64,000 bases of DNA, taken from the NCBI GenBank assembly GCA_963921935.1, contig OY998178.1, forward strand, positions 51,576,951-51,640,950, given 5' to 3'. A program made the position numbers and the translations under genes. Origin of the DNA: Galeruca laticollis. Lineage: Eukaryota; Arthropoda; Insecta; Coleoptera; Chrysomelidae. Of the stretch, positions 1 through 10,316 are shown one piece after another; the first letter of the stretch is position 1; each line of letters starts with the position of its first letter. The notes beneath the pieces are model-generated. The model made no database searches, was not told the DNA's origin, and worked only from the letters and a program-made list of their open reading frames with translations.

Positions 1-1
1 G

Positions 2-1088
2 CATTATTTTCGTTCATACGGAAAAGGTCGTAATGATGGTCCAAGCTTAGAACAGGTGTCAATAAAATATCAACAAAAATTTAATAAAGCAGCTCCTTGT
101 AAAAGTGTGATGTTAGCTGTTGTTGAAAAATTTCGTCGCACTGGTAGTGTATTGTGTCAACGTAAAGGTTCTTCAGGTCGTCGAAAAACAGTATGCACTA
201 ACGAAAATGAAGGACGTGTTTTTAACCAAGTTGTGCAATCACCTCAAAGAAGTCTTGTAAGAACTGCATGTAAACTCAATATTAGTGAAACGTCTTTACG
301 TCGCATGTTCAAATCAATTGGAGGTTATCCATACCGTATTCAAGTTGGACAACGACTAAATGCTGCGGACAAACGTGCAAGAGAAATTTACTGTGGTCGC
401 ATGTTGAGTTTAATTTACGAAGATCCCGAATTTTTGAAAAACATGGTTTTCAGACGAGAATCACGTTCATCTTAGCGGCTATATTAATCGACAAACAACT
501 AGATTCCTTGGATTTGAACGTCCTGATGTCATTGTAGAGAAACCACTCCACAGTCTTCGAGTTACCGTTTGGTGCGCGGTATCTGGTCATGGAATGATTG
601 GTCCTTATTTCGTTGAAGATGATAATCAGAATCCACTTACTGTCAACCAAGAGCGTTATAGAGAGAAAATTATTATACCTTTTGTGAGAGATCTAAATAA
701 CTTTTGCCGTGCACGAAATCTACAGTTTCGCACACAATGGTTCCAACAAGATGGTACAACGAGCCATACAGCTGTGCGCACCTTAGACTTACTCCGTCAG
801 CATTTCGATAATAGAATAATTTCTCGGGGAACAGACTTCGAATATCCTTCTCATTCACCTGATCTGACGCCACCTGACGCATACATTTGGGGCATAATGA
901 AGAACAAAATATTTAACTCGGAAAATCCGCCGGCGAATATTGCCGAACTACGGGAAAGAATACAAAATATTTTTCAGCAGTTACATCAACCACTTTTTAT
1001 AAATATGTTTATTGACTTACAAAATCGATATAAAGCTTGTTTGCGTCGAAATGGTGAACATTTTGAACACTTACATTACAGAAATTAA
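2..1088 (+). pseudogene. Tc1/mariner-superfamily (DDE_3) transposase, 5'-cut and frameshifted
   Basis: The frame is open from the window edge, so the N-terminus lies outside. The first part has the paired helix-turn-helix look of insect mariner-like transposases (FRRTGSV near 148, then SETSLRRM near 285). The catalytic part follows: a first acidic motif SDE at 450-458, a second in WFQQDG near 738-755, and a third in HSPDLTPPDAYIWG near 850-890. I count 41 residues between the second and third catalytic Asp, a DD41D-like spacing rather than the DD34D of classical mariner. One indel near 446-450 splits the gene into two frames (56-475 and 447-1088). The stop is at 1086-1088. No flanking TIR could be checked on the left. 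The family call is firm; the DD41D subgroup is an inference from spacing alone. Confidence 0.85.
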
Positions 1089-2694
1089 AAATTAATTTTT
1101 ATTTTTATTTTCGGTACTGTTTATTTTGGCGGATACTGTATTTTTAAATATCCAATCCCAGAATTCCTATATTATCACAATGAGACCCTAGCCAAATATG
1201 GCAACACTAGTAATGAGCGTTAATATCACTATTCTGTGAATAATCGCTTTTATTCCTATGAACTAATGTGATTAAATCCAATATTAAAATTTTCAAGTTG
1301 ATAAAAACTCTTAAAATATAGTTTTTGAAATGTTTCTACCTTGTTGCGCATTGTTTTTATATTTTATTAGAGGGAATAATAATTAATTTCCTTTATTGAA
1401 TATTTTTTCTACAGTATGTGTACGCCCATGAGAAAAAGCAAAATGGTGTCAAATATATATTATTACTAACCTGTGTTTGCACTAGTAATTTCCACTTTGT
1501 GGCACTCAATGCACTTTTTTCATTACACTTTTCTTCGCCAAGTACCTTACAAACAACTAAATCAGAAAAACACTACGAAATACAGCAAAAAACCTTCCGC
1601 CATAACCTCCAAGCGACTGTAAATTGTGTTGGCAACACGGTCGGGAAAGAATGAATGAAATAGGGTACGTTGTGTTGATCATAGAATAGCAAGGTTGTCA
1701 CGTTGACGGTAATTTTTTCGTGATAAATCTAATTTCGATTCATTTTTTACTAGCATATAATAATAGATGCATTCCATAGAAGGCGCCTTCAGAATTAATA
1801 TGCTTTCTTGCTTTGTGAACTATTTAACTTTTAAATATGCACTAATTAGGGACTTTTGTGGTTGTTTTGTCCGTGTAAATAAACACAAATGGATTATTTT
1901 ACACATGAAACTAGTGTTACTTAGGACAATGTGGCATCATCGATGAATTGTTTAATTTATGTTTGATCCCAGCTATTCAGATCTTAGGTAGTCTATCTTT
2001 AGTTGAATGTTTTCGATTAAACTCAACAGATAAACTCGTAGGATTTCAAAAACAAATAGCTTTATGCAAGAATAAAGCTTCATATACTCTGCTTGTGTAA
2101 CAACTTAGGCAGAATGATTTTGGAAAGGAAACAATACAATCATCAGAACTAATCAAAATCCCCCCAAATAAGCTAGTGTCCTATATCGAGGACACGAAAC
2201 TTTTGGAGTGGAAGTAGATAATATTGGGAACCGTAGAATGACTTAGGTCAAGTGCCCGGGCTGTTGAATGAAAGCTCAGGAAGGCAATTTGGAATAGTTT
2301 GTGTCAGTCCCAAAAGATTTTAATAAAACTATTCATAAAATTCTATTGAACATTTGACAACATTAAAGGAGACAATTATTTATTTCCACATCTTCTTATT
2401 ATGCTACATTTTAACCAACATAAAAACAAAACAAAATATGAGGACTTATCAAAAACATCAAGCTCAAATTTCTCATTAAAAGTATTCTTATTATTTTATT
2501 TTACATTCAAAATTATTATCATAAACTATTGTACACAGGGCTGAAAATCACTGGTCTAGACATTATGGCTATTTTGTTAGAATTTTAGTGAAATAGTATT
2601 TTGAGAAGGACTTAGGGAGGAGTCAATTCTGCATTAACTGGATCCAAGGTTACTGAGACTGTACTGTATCAATGTTGAAGTGCTTCTGAATTGA
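1089..2694. other. AT-rich non-coding stretch, no gene seen
   Basis: Only short chance reading frames occur. The first ~60 bases are probably the 3' tail of the transposon ending near 1135. I see no splice-bounded coding exon, RNA gene or clear repeat structure. Because the snf terminal exon lies downstream on the same strand, this may be part of an snf intron or upstream flank. Confidence 0.5.
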
Positions 2695-3223
2695 TAATAT
2701 TTTTACTGCAATATGTGGCTGCAACAATAATAGCCAGACTATGCAATATGGGGTAACTTTTTTAGTGTAGCCCAGCCATATAGCCACACATGTTTGGTAT
2801 TGCCGATGTAGTATTTTTTGGTGCAGGCAGGACGATTGCTTGGCTAGTGTGAATACTTTGCAATATTACTTTGTTTTGGTGGTTGTTATTTGGAAAAAAA
2901 GTGACTAATACTTGGTTGACACACCCGAAGTGTAGAATGTGGAAACTGGAATATATAGACAGAAATGCCAAAAAAGATGGATGGGCAGTAATTGCTGAAA
3001 AATTTGATGTCAAGTGATGAGGCTTACAAAAAAATTGTGTTTAAATCCTTCTATTAAAGCTGTACAAACTTCTGGGACTATAACAGAAATTGGGGCAGCT
3101 GAAACTCTGGGCCATACTGTTGTAGAAAACGTTGCCGCAATATATATTGCCTAGCCATCTGCTGCATTACATGTTGTCGTGATGGCTGATCTATTGTTGC
3201 CACATATTGCAGTAAAAATATTA
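2695..3223. mobile_element. ~530-bp TIR element with MADF-domain remnant
   Basis: TAATATTTTTACTGCAATAT at 2695-2714 is repeated in inverted orientation at the right end (to 3223), and the similarity continues inward with gaps for ~45 bases (ATGTGGC, ACAATA, AGCCA). Inside, on the + strand near 2938-3045, the translation WKLEYIDRNAKKDGWAVIAE followed after stops by SDEAYKKI resembles the acidic/aromatic core of a MADF domain. MADF proteins accompany many PIF/Harbinger transposons, so this may be a non-autonomous Harbinger derivative. No target duplication is obvious. The element boundary is good; the family is an inference. Confidence 0.5.
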
Positions 3224-3916
3224 CCCGTTTTAAAGCACATTCAAATTAATTGATTTGATAACTTACCACATACTATCAATATACACGATTGTCTTGAGAA
3301 AGACAGATTTCAGTAATTTGGGTATAAATTATAAAAAGAATGGAGAAATGCACATTTTAGAAGCACACTAACACTGGTCACTGATTCTAAAGAAAGTGAA
3401 AATGGAAAACAATTGACCTGTCCGCTGAAAATGGAAACCTCACATAATAAGCAATGGACTTGTCTGAACAAATTCTGCTACATCGCAGATGACGAACCCA
3501 GGTCATTCTTAAAATACGATCACTCTATTTGTGTCAGTCTGTGGACCCATCAAGGCTTTGTCAATTCCTTTATGAACTGGTGATAATAATTGATTGATTG
3601 TTAACTGGGTTACATTGCACTGCAACATTAAGGTTTATTGTGCCCCCTATTAGAGCTGTTCTACAGCTCTCCTTCTTTCCATTTTTGTGTTGTCCTGCAA
3701 TGAGGAGGCATTCTAGAACTAGGTGATCTGGTTGATAAGGGTCCATTATTATCTTCCTCTTTTTTAAATATTGCAACAAACTTGGTAAAAACTCCATACA
3801 ATTAATAGATTATTAAATTTTACTCAGACATGATGGGATATAAGACTGATTCTAATATAGATTGACTGTCAAAACTTGTCATATATTATGCAGGTACTCA
3901 CTAAGAATTATGAAAT
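3224..3916. other. non-coding stretch, no gene seen
   Basis: Short chance frames only. No coding exon, RNA gene or repeat could be supported. Confidence 0.4.
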
Positions 3917-4736
3917 ACCGGTGTGAAGTCAAAATTGCCGCGCTCGTTTTCATTACTATCTTAAATGTTATCCAGTTCAGTACAGCATAGGAAAAGTTGT
4001 TCCATCATTATCGTTGGGGAAAGTATGTAAGAATCGATATAGAATAGTTATATGGTAGTTACATTCCCTTGAGGGTTTTCTAAGAGGGTGAAATACACCC
4101 TAAGCACTCATTTTCATTACTATTTTGTATTTTTTTTTGAAAGTCGAGGAAAAGTTGTTTCATCATAATATTCAGGGAAAATATACCAGAATCAATATAG
4201 AATAATTATGTGGTAACCACATTCCCTTAAGGATATTCTTAGAGGGGGAAATACACCCCACGCACTCGTTTCTATCACTATCTTATATTTTGTTTTTTTA
4301 ACAGTCAAGGAAAAGTTATTTCAACATCATATTGAAGGAAAATATATTTAGAATCAATATAGAGTAGATGTGTGGTAGTCACATACCCTTAAGAATTTTT
4401 AAGTGGGGCAAATACCCACGCACTAGTTTCTATCACTATCTTATATTTTATTTTTTTCAACGGTCAATGAAAAGTTGTTTTATGATCATATTTGGGGAAA
4501 ATATATTTGAATCGATATAGGACAGATGTGTACTAGTCACATTCCCTTAAGGATTTTCTAAGTGGGGGAAATACATCCCACGCACTAGTTTCTATCATTA
4601 TCCTATATTTTATTTTTTAAACTGCCAAAGAAAAGTTATTTCATTATCATATTTGGAAAAAATATATTAGAATCGATATAGAATATATGTGTCATAGTCA
4701 TATTCTCTTAAGGATTTCCTAAGTGGGAGAAATACA
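3917..4736 (+). repeat. Foldback left arm: ~5 tandem units of ~160 bp
   Basis: The recurring landmark GGAAAAGTT(G/A)TTT appears at about 3990, 4148, 4309, 4469 and 4630, giving a period close to 160 bp. Each unit also carries a GAATCGATATAGAATA-like box and an AAATACACCC(C/T)ACGCACT-like box. Units differ by substitutions and small indels, so the array is not a recent amplification. Confidence 0.8.
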
Positions 4737-5498
4737 GAGGAAATGTGACTACTACACATCTGTTCTATATCGATTCTAGTATATTTTTCCCAAATATGAT
4801 CACGAAACAACTTTTCCTTGGCAGTTAAAAAAAATAGAATATTGGATGATATAAACTAGTGTGTGGGGGCGTATTTCACCCTCTTATAAAATCCTTAAGG
4901 AAATGTGACTACCACACATCAGTTCTATATAGATTCTAATACATTTTCGTCAAATATGATCATGAAACAACTTTTCCTTGACAGTTACAAAAAATAAAAT
5001 ATAAGATAATGATAGAAATTAGTGCGTTGGAGGTGTATTTCCCCCACTTAGAAAATGCTTAAGGGAATGGGACTAGTACACATCTGACCTATATCGATTC
5101 TAATATATTTCCCCACATATGATCATGAAACAATTTTTCTGTGGCAGTTAAAAAAATATAAGATAATGATAGAAATTAGTGCGTGGGGGGTGTATTTCCC
5201 CCACTTAGAAAATCCTTAAGGGAATGTGACTACGACACATTTATTCTATATTGATTCTAATATATTTTTCCCATATTTTATAATGACATAAACTAGTTCA
5301 TGGGGGAATGTGACTACCACATCTGTTCTATATGAATTGTAATATATTTTCCTTCAATATGATGTTACATAACTTTTCCTTGACTGTTAAAAAAACAAGA
5401 TATAAGATAATGATAGAAAAGAGTGCACGGGCTGTATTTTCCCTCTTAGAAAATCCCTTGTGGCTACCTCTTAACTATTCTATATCGATTCTAATATA
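4737..5498 (-). repeat. Foldback right arm, inner part (inverted units)
   Basis: The inverted landmark AACTTTTCC is at about 4808, 4969, 5130 and 5371. One unit between 5210 and 5330 is shortened. The arm is cut at 5498, inside the CTAATATA box, by the following insertion. Confidence 0.8.
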
Positions 5499-8400
5499 AG
5501 GTTTGTTCCTACCATGGAACTAAACAAACAGGCTGGAACGGGCGCTTTGTTTTATGCTACTGAGGAAATGTATGCAACCCGTTAGATAGAGGGATTTCTA
5601 TCTCACTCGCACTTATTGCTATTAACGTAAAAAAGAAGCCCGATTTGTTTTAACTTAAGATTTTAATTAGATTTTACAAATTTGGTACATTTGTTGGATT
5701 TAAAAGTAATGCTAAATAATGTGATAATATGCATGTAAATGTTTTTTGATAATAGATAATAAATAAATTGAAGAAAACATGGGAACCTAAACCAAAAATA
5801 TCAAATGAGAAGCAAAATATATGTTTCATGAGTTTTAAATTTTATTTATGTAAATGGTATATTGATGCAATGTGTGCAAACCTTACACTTTAAAAAAAAT
5901 TGAAAAATAGACTAAAGTAAAATAAGTAAATAATAAACTTGCACAGTTATAAGGCACAATTTTCATTATTAGAATACTTTACTTAAAAGAGATTCTTTTT
6001 AACAACCTTCATAGGCGTATCCAGGGGGGTTGGCAAGGGGTATCTACCCCCGCCCAATACTTTAGAAATCCCATATAAAATATTTAAAAAAACTTTTCAT
6101 GTATTTATTTTTAAGCTTTTTTCTGGATATGCCACAGCATAATTTAATTTAAAAAAACTCATTAGTTATGTTTACTTAATTTATTAATATATTACAACTT
6201 ATAGGTAGGTACAATAAGCTATACAAATATTTTCTACACATGATGAAATAATACCAATTTATTGAATTTTTGCCTAAGGGCTACATTTTTTCCATACATA
6301 TTTGCATTTATTAACTTTGCCTCATGATTCATTCTACATTTGAGGTAATGTTCAACTATACCATACCATTTATTCACCACATAATATACAAAAGTACATG
6401 TGAGGTATACATAGTTTAGTCAGGACAGAAATGATAAAAATCAGACATTGAGTAAAAGCAGTTATTTAGCAGAAATTGCTTGCTTATTTTATAGAATGAC
6501 CTAACAGAGAGATTTCTAATTTCAATTTCCTTATTAAAACTAACAAAACTATTGTATAAGGTTACATCAATTTTATTGTTTGCACTTGTTTGTAAACGAG
6601 AGAAAGGTTTTACAATGTTATTAGCAGATCGAGTACCATAAGCATGTACATCGGCATGTGTTTCATACATTGGTAAGTTCCTATGAACAAGGTTTATTGT
6701 CTCTAGAATATACATACACGGAACAGTAAGAATATTATATTTTATAAATAGATCTTTGCAATGTGTGTTCGGTTTGGCTCTATCAATTATGCGGAGTGCC
6801 GTTTTCTGCAATCGAAACACTCCATACTACTTGAATTACCCCATTGAATGATGCCGTATGATAAATGGCTGTGTATTATCGCAAAGTAGACCGTTCTTAG
6901 TACATCATTATTATAGTTCCGACTGTAACTGTACTTCATGGAAATCTTCAGCCAAAAATTCTTCACAACCCACGGGATGTGTTGGCTTAAACAGAGACTC
7001 AGAAAATGTGTACTTTGCAGCGTTCATTAATAACAATTTAAAATCCTTATTGTTCAAGGGTAACGTTTCCATTATATGCTAGAAGTACGTTTTCACAAAG
7101 TGGATTATTTTATGTTTACTACAGTCTACCGGTCCAAGCTGGCTTCCAATTTTCATGCCGTATTGTCTTAATCCAAAGTTCAATGATCACTGATCGTTTA
7201 AAGGGAAATCTAGAACATAAAAACCCCATCACAATTGGCATTTAAGTAAAAATCTTGAAACACTCACATATGAAACTGAATATTCGGGTCCTTAGAATAG
7301 TCATTCTTGCACCCAAACGCCACACAATTTACTACCATTTTTATTATTCCCGCTTTGTTAAATTTCAAAATTCACATTATAAAATGTTATAAATCACAAA
7401 ACAAACTAACAAATCGAAAATACACACGCTATTCACTCAATTACAATAATTAATCTATTCAAATACTCGAAACAGCTGTTCCTGTTCATAAGCCGCAATT
7501 GTGCAGAGAAAGATGCAAGTCCCTCTCGGTGTTTTCTGTCTTGCTCTTGCCCCTGGCACATAGGCTTACGTGTAAATTAAATTGCAGCGTCCATTCCAGT
7601 CTGTTTGTTTAGTTCGATGGTTCCTACACGAGGCAGTAACAGTTCTCGACACTCCGGATTCTGCGCAGTTGACCGTGACGCGTTCCTACAGAGGTCCGCG
7701 AATAGTTTGTAAGTTATTCCAACAATTTTTTCGGATGGATGGCTGACTGTCAGACCTGTTTGCGGATAATTTGCCAGTAACTTGTCGGGAATATGCGCAG
7801 TGCACTTTTTACCTCAGTATTTACATTTGATTTGACTGTAAATAATCAAAATCATTTGTTGCTAGGTTTCAGATGTGTGTTATAAACCATAATTATTTCC
7901 TAGTTTATTTAAATTGTAATAATTTGTAATAAAATACCAAATAACTGTTAATCAGTGAAGTGTAAAACTTAATAAATAAGTGAAATGTCCGTCCGCATTT
8001 TCTGACTGGGACTCCGCTGACCTGAGGAATTGTATTAGATGAGCAAGTTCCACTAAAAAAACGACTTTTTTGAGATTACTGCCAAACAATTCAACAGGCT
8101 GGAGCTTCTATAAAATTTTAGAGTTAGCAGGGAATTAGTTAATTCAATTTCTGAGAACTTTGCTGCTAGTGATTTATATAAAAATAAATAAGGCCCTGCA
8201 GCAGTACTTAAAATAGAGTTTAAACATTTGTTTAATTCCTGGACTACTATTTCCCAGAGCGTTTTAATTGTTCTTATATACCTATCTAAACGCATTTACA
8301 TATGTTATATTCTTACATGTTAAATACTTTCATCCTGCACTTTCAACAGCCAATAAAAAACAATCGAATCATAAAATAAATAAAATTGAAAATTCAACAA

Positions 8401-8565
8401 CAAATTTTCTATATTCTGTGCAAAAGCCGAGTATGAAGTTCGATTTGTTAATGTGTCAGGCGTTCCAACAAGCAGTTTCCAATCGATCCAAGACAACAAA
8501 TATTGTGACATGCGTAGTATATGCTGTGTGCTAACTTGTCGGAAATTTCTTGTAGGAACAAACCT
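5499..8565. mobile_element. ~3.07-kb insertion inside the foldback right arm, 14-bp inverted ends
   Basis: AGGTTTGTTCCTAC at 5499-5512 is matched by its exact reverse complement at 8552-8565, and the foldback repeat resumes directly outside both. A second inverted match lies further in: GAACTAAACAAACAG near 5517-5531 pairs with CTGTTTGTTTAGTTC near 7600-7614, so two overlapping TIR structures may be present (an inner one of ~2.1 kb ending near 7627). The interior carries a LINE reverse-transcriptase relic on the minus strand. No transposase was recognised, and the host family is unknown. Confidence 0.6.
6416..6910 (-). pseudogene. non-LTR retrotransposon reverse transcriptase, C-terminal relic
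   Basis: Reading the minus strand, the translation contains YFAIIHSHLSYGIIQWGNSS (about 6910-6845), then after a frameshift FRLQKTALRIIDRAKP, NILTVPCMYILETINLVHRN and a closing FKKxL-like tail ending FYSMSDF. This order (YxxxxSHLxYGI-WG, LQK-A-RII, L-LP-LYI-E) is typical of the C-terminal end of Jockey/CR1-type reverse transcriptases, as fossilised in many insects. The polymerase active site is absent, so this is a 5'-truncated copy. At least one frameshift (near 6820) makes it a pseudogene. Confidence 0.75.
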
Positions 8566-8834
8566 ACATTTTCTCTAAATATAATGATGCAACAACTTTT
8601 CCTCGACTGTCGAAAAAATCTAAAACAGTATTGAAAACGAGTGCTTGGGGTGTAGTTCACCCTCTTAGAAAATCCTCAAGGAAGTGTGACTACCATATAA
8701 TTATCCTATATCGATTCTTATATACTTTCCCCAAATATGATGATGGAACAATTTTTCCTTGATTGTCTAAAAAAAAAATTTAAGATAGTAATGAAAACGA
8801 GTGCGGTAATTTTGTCTGTTAACTTCACACCGGT
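8566..8834 (-). repeat. Foldback right arm, outer part
   Basis: Two further inverted ~160-bp units (AACTTTTCC-type landmark near 8594 and 8752) end at CTTCACACCGGT, 8823-8834. They continue the array cut at 5498. Confidence 0.8.
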
Positions 8835-8911
8835 TTGTGAAATGTACTATATTGTTTCTGTAGTATATACATGTTTGTTCTAAAAATTTCTGAATCCTCT
8901 TCTTTTTATAG

Positions 8912-9071
8912 ATTTCCTGGTTTCAAAGAAGTTCGACTCGTACCCAACAGACATGATATTGCTTTTGTTGAATTTGAAAATGAGTTACAGTCAGGAGCAG
9001 CAAAAGATGCACTTCAAGGATTCAAGATTACACCTACACACGCAATGAAGATATCATTTGCTAAGAAATAA
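8912..9071 (+). CDS. snf: Terminal exon of snf / U1A-U2B'' snRNP protein (second RRM)
   Basis: The exon starts after a pyrimidine-rich acceptor (TCTTCTTTTTATAG, AG at 8910-8911) and ends with TAA at 9069-9071. It encodes FPGFKEVRLVPNRHDIAFVE and then FENELQSGAAKDALQGFKI, ending MKISFAKK. That is the RNP1-containing half and last strand of the C-terminal RRM shared by U1A, U2B'' and the single insect orthologue SNF, a spliceosomal U1/U2 snRNP protein. The first base completes a split codon (phase 2), as expected for the residue before FPGF. Upstream exons (RRM1 and the start of RRM2) were not found and probably lie before the window. If so, the foldback element and the transposase relic sit in an intron. 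No frame damage, so this is likely a functional host gene. Confidence 0.93.
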
Positions 9072-9121
9072 TTTGTTCGTTTATAGGTTTGACTGATAAG
9101 CTAATGATTTTGTATTACTTT

Positions 9122-9127
9122 AATAAA
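9122..9127 (+). promoter_or_regulatory. snf: poly(A) signal AATAAA of snf
   Basis: A canonical hexamer 50 bases after the snf stop codon, giving a very short 3' UTR. Confidence 0.75.
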
Positions 9128-10316
9128 CAACGTTCTAATCTTTACCAATACTTTTATTTATGTGTGTGTTTAAAAATGCATCCTCTATCTTTATTTTGGA
9201 GATTGAAATTAAACAAATAAAATAATTTTACCATAGTCTTTGTTTATTTCTTTATAGATTATAGGTAATATGTACATTGTATATACAATAAATAGGGGTA
9301 TAAAATTGTCTTAATCTTCTTCAAATCTCACTCTTAGAAGCTGCTTCAATCTGTGTTGCTGTTAATCATAAACTATTCCATTTTTTTAATTTCATTTTCC
9401 GGACTTTCTTACCCGGGAAATTCAAGAATAACTGATACATTTTCCTAGTAAACAACAACTAATTAGCAAAAAAACGTTTGTACATCATTTTACAATCTTA
9501 CCCATTTAAAATCAATGACAAAACTGATTTTCTAATACAGTTACTAGGTAACTACTGCCTTATAACATGTTGAGTTATTGGCTAGCACTTAAATAGTAAA
9601 AGCCGAGTTTACATATACTGTTTTTGCTTATCCTAAATTGTAGATTTTCTTTACAAAGCTTAATTTTAAAACCTACGAAGTATCCTATTAATGTTGTTAA
9701 AATAGGACCAGTAACCCCTAAGGAAGTGGAGAAACATAAAGTCCAGAGCTGGAAAAAGCCTTAACTATGTCAACAATTCTAAGAGCGTTTTTATGCCAAT
9801 ACATTTTTTAAAGATATCTATACACCGGCACATAGCTAGAGGGCAGTGCCCCCTTGAAAAAGCCATATACAGTAGAATCTCGAGAAAATTAAAAACAAAG
9901 GGTATTGTTAAATAATTTGATTTATCGAGTTCGTAACTTATTGTTTGAGTTGAGGATTATTTATTGATTCATATTTTTACATACGTATTGAGTAAAGGTC
10001 TAGGTTAAGGAAATCAGCAGTATTTTTTTGTTTTACATAAAAGGTTTTCTCCCAATTCCAATAGCTCAGTATTTTTTTCAATATGAGTGATAGTATACTT
10101 TCGTGTATTCAAAACTAAGTTGCAACTACGGTTCGTTTGGCTTTGTTCTGGGGTAATTATGCTAAATAATTCGAGAAATCCTATTTGAGCCTGAAGTGGT
10201 GGAAGTAAGCCCTTCAGAACTTGAAACCGATAGCTTTGGAATTCAAGAGAAAGTTATTAAAGGCGTTTTGATAAATGAAGAGTCAGTGCAGAGGCGCTAT
10301 CAAAATCTACGATTAA
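9128..10316. other. intergenic flank; possible pogo-type TIR scrap near 9872
   Basis: No coding exon seen. CAGTAGAATCTCGAGAAAAT (9872-9891) looks like the CAGTA...-type terminus of pogo/Tigger elements and is followed by AT-rich sequence, but no partner terminus or transposase could be attached to it. A short open frame at 10196-10381 crosses the start of the downstream piggyBac and is not convincing. Confidence 0.35.

Larger units (their letters stand above)
3917..8834. mobile_element. Foldback-like element with tandem-repeat arms, split by an insertion
   Basis: The outer ends are inverted copies of ACCGGTGTGAAG (3917-3928 and 8823-8834). The left arm (3917-4736) holds five diverged units of about 160 bp. 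At about 4737 the orientation flips and the same units run inverted through 5498, then resume at 8566 and end at 8834. The phase across the gap is kept: 127 + 31 bases complete one unit. The original element was therefore a near-loopless palindrome of about 1.85 kb, later interrupted by the insertion at 5499-8565. Long inverted repeats made of shorter tandem repeats are the hallmark of Foldback (FB) elements of Drosophila, but I cannot assign the family. No clean target duplication was found, and no gene belongs to the arms. Confidence 0.75.

Noticed and set aside
1418..1654. Open frame MYAHEKKQNG...
   Set aside because: No recognisable domain or splice context; composition like surrounding AT-rich DNA.
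2762..3013. Minus-strand open frame
   Set aside because: It lies within the small TIR element; the plus strand has better MADF resemblance, and no minus-strand domain is evident.
3917..4736. CRISPR-like array or satellite
   Set aside because: Units are ~160 bp, diverged, without unique spacers, and the array reverses orientation; it is a foldback arm in a eukaryotic genome.
6858..7082. Plus-strand open frame in the LINE relic
   Set aside because: Its reverse complement reads as the upstream part of the minus-strand reverse transcriptase (HSHLSYGI block), so it is antisense noise.
8053..8660. Several overlapping short frames on both strands
   Set aside because: They sit in the foldback insertion and its border; no domain, no consistent codon pattern.
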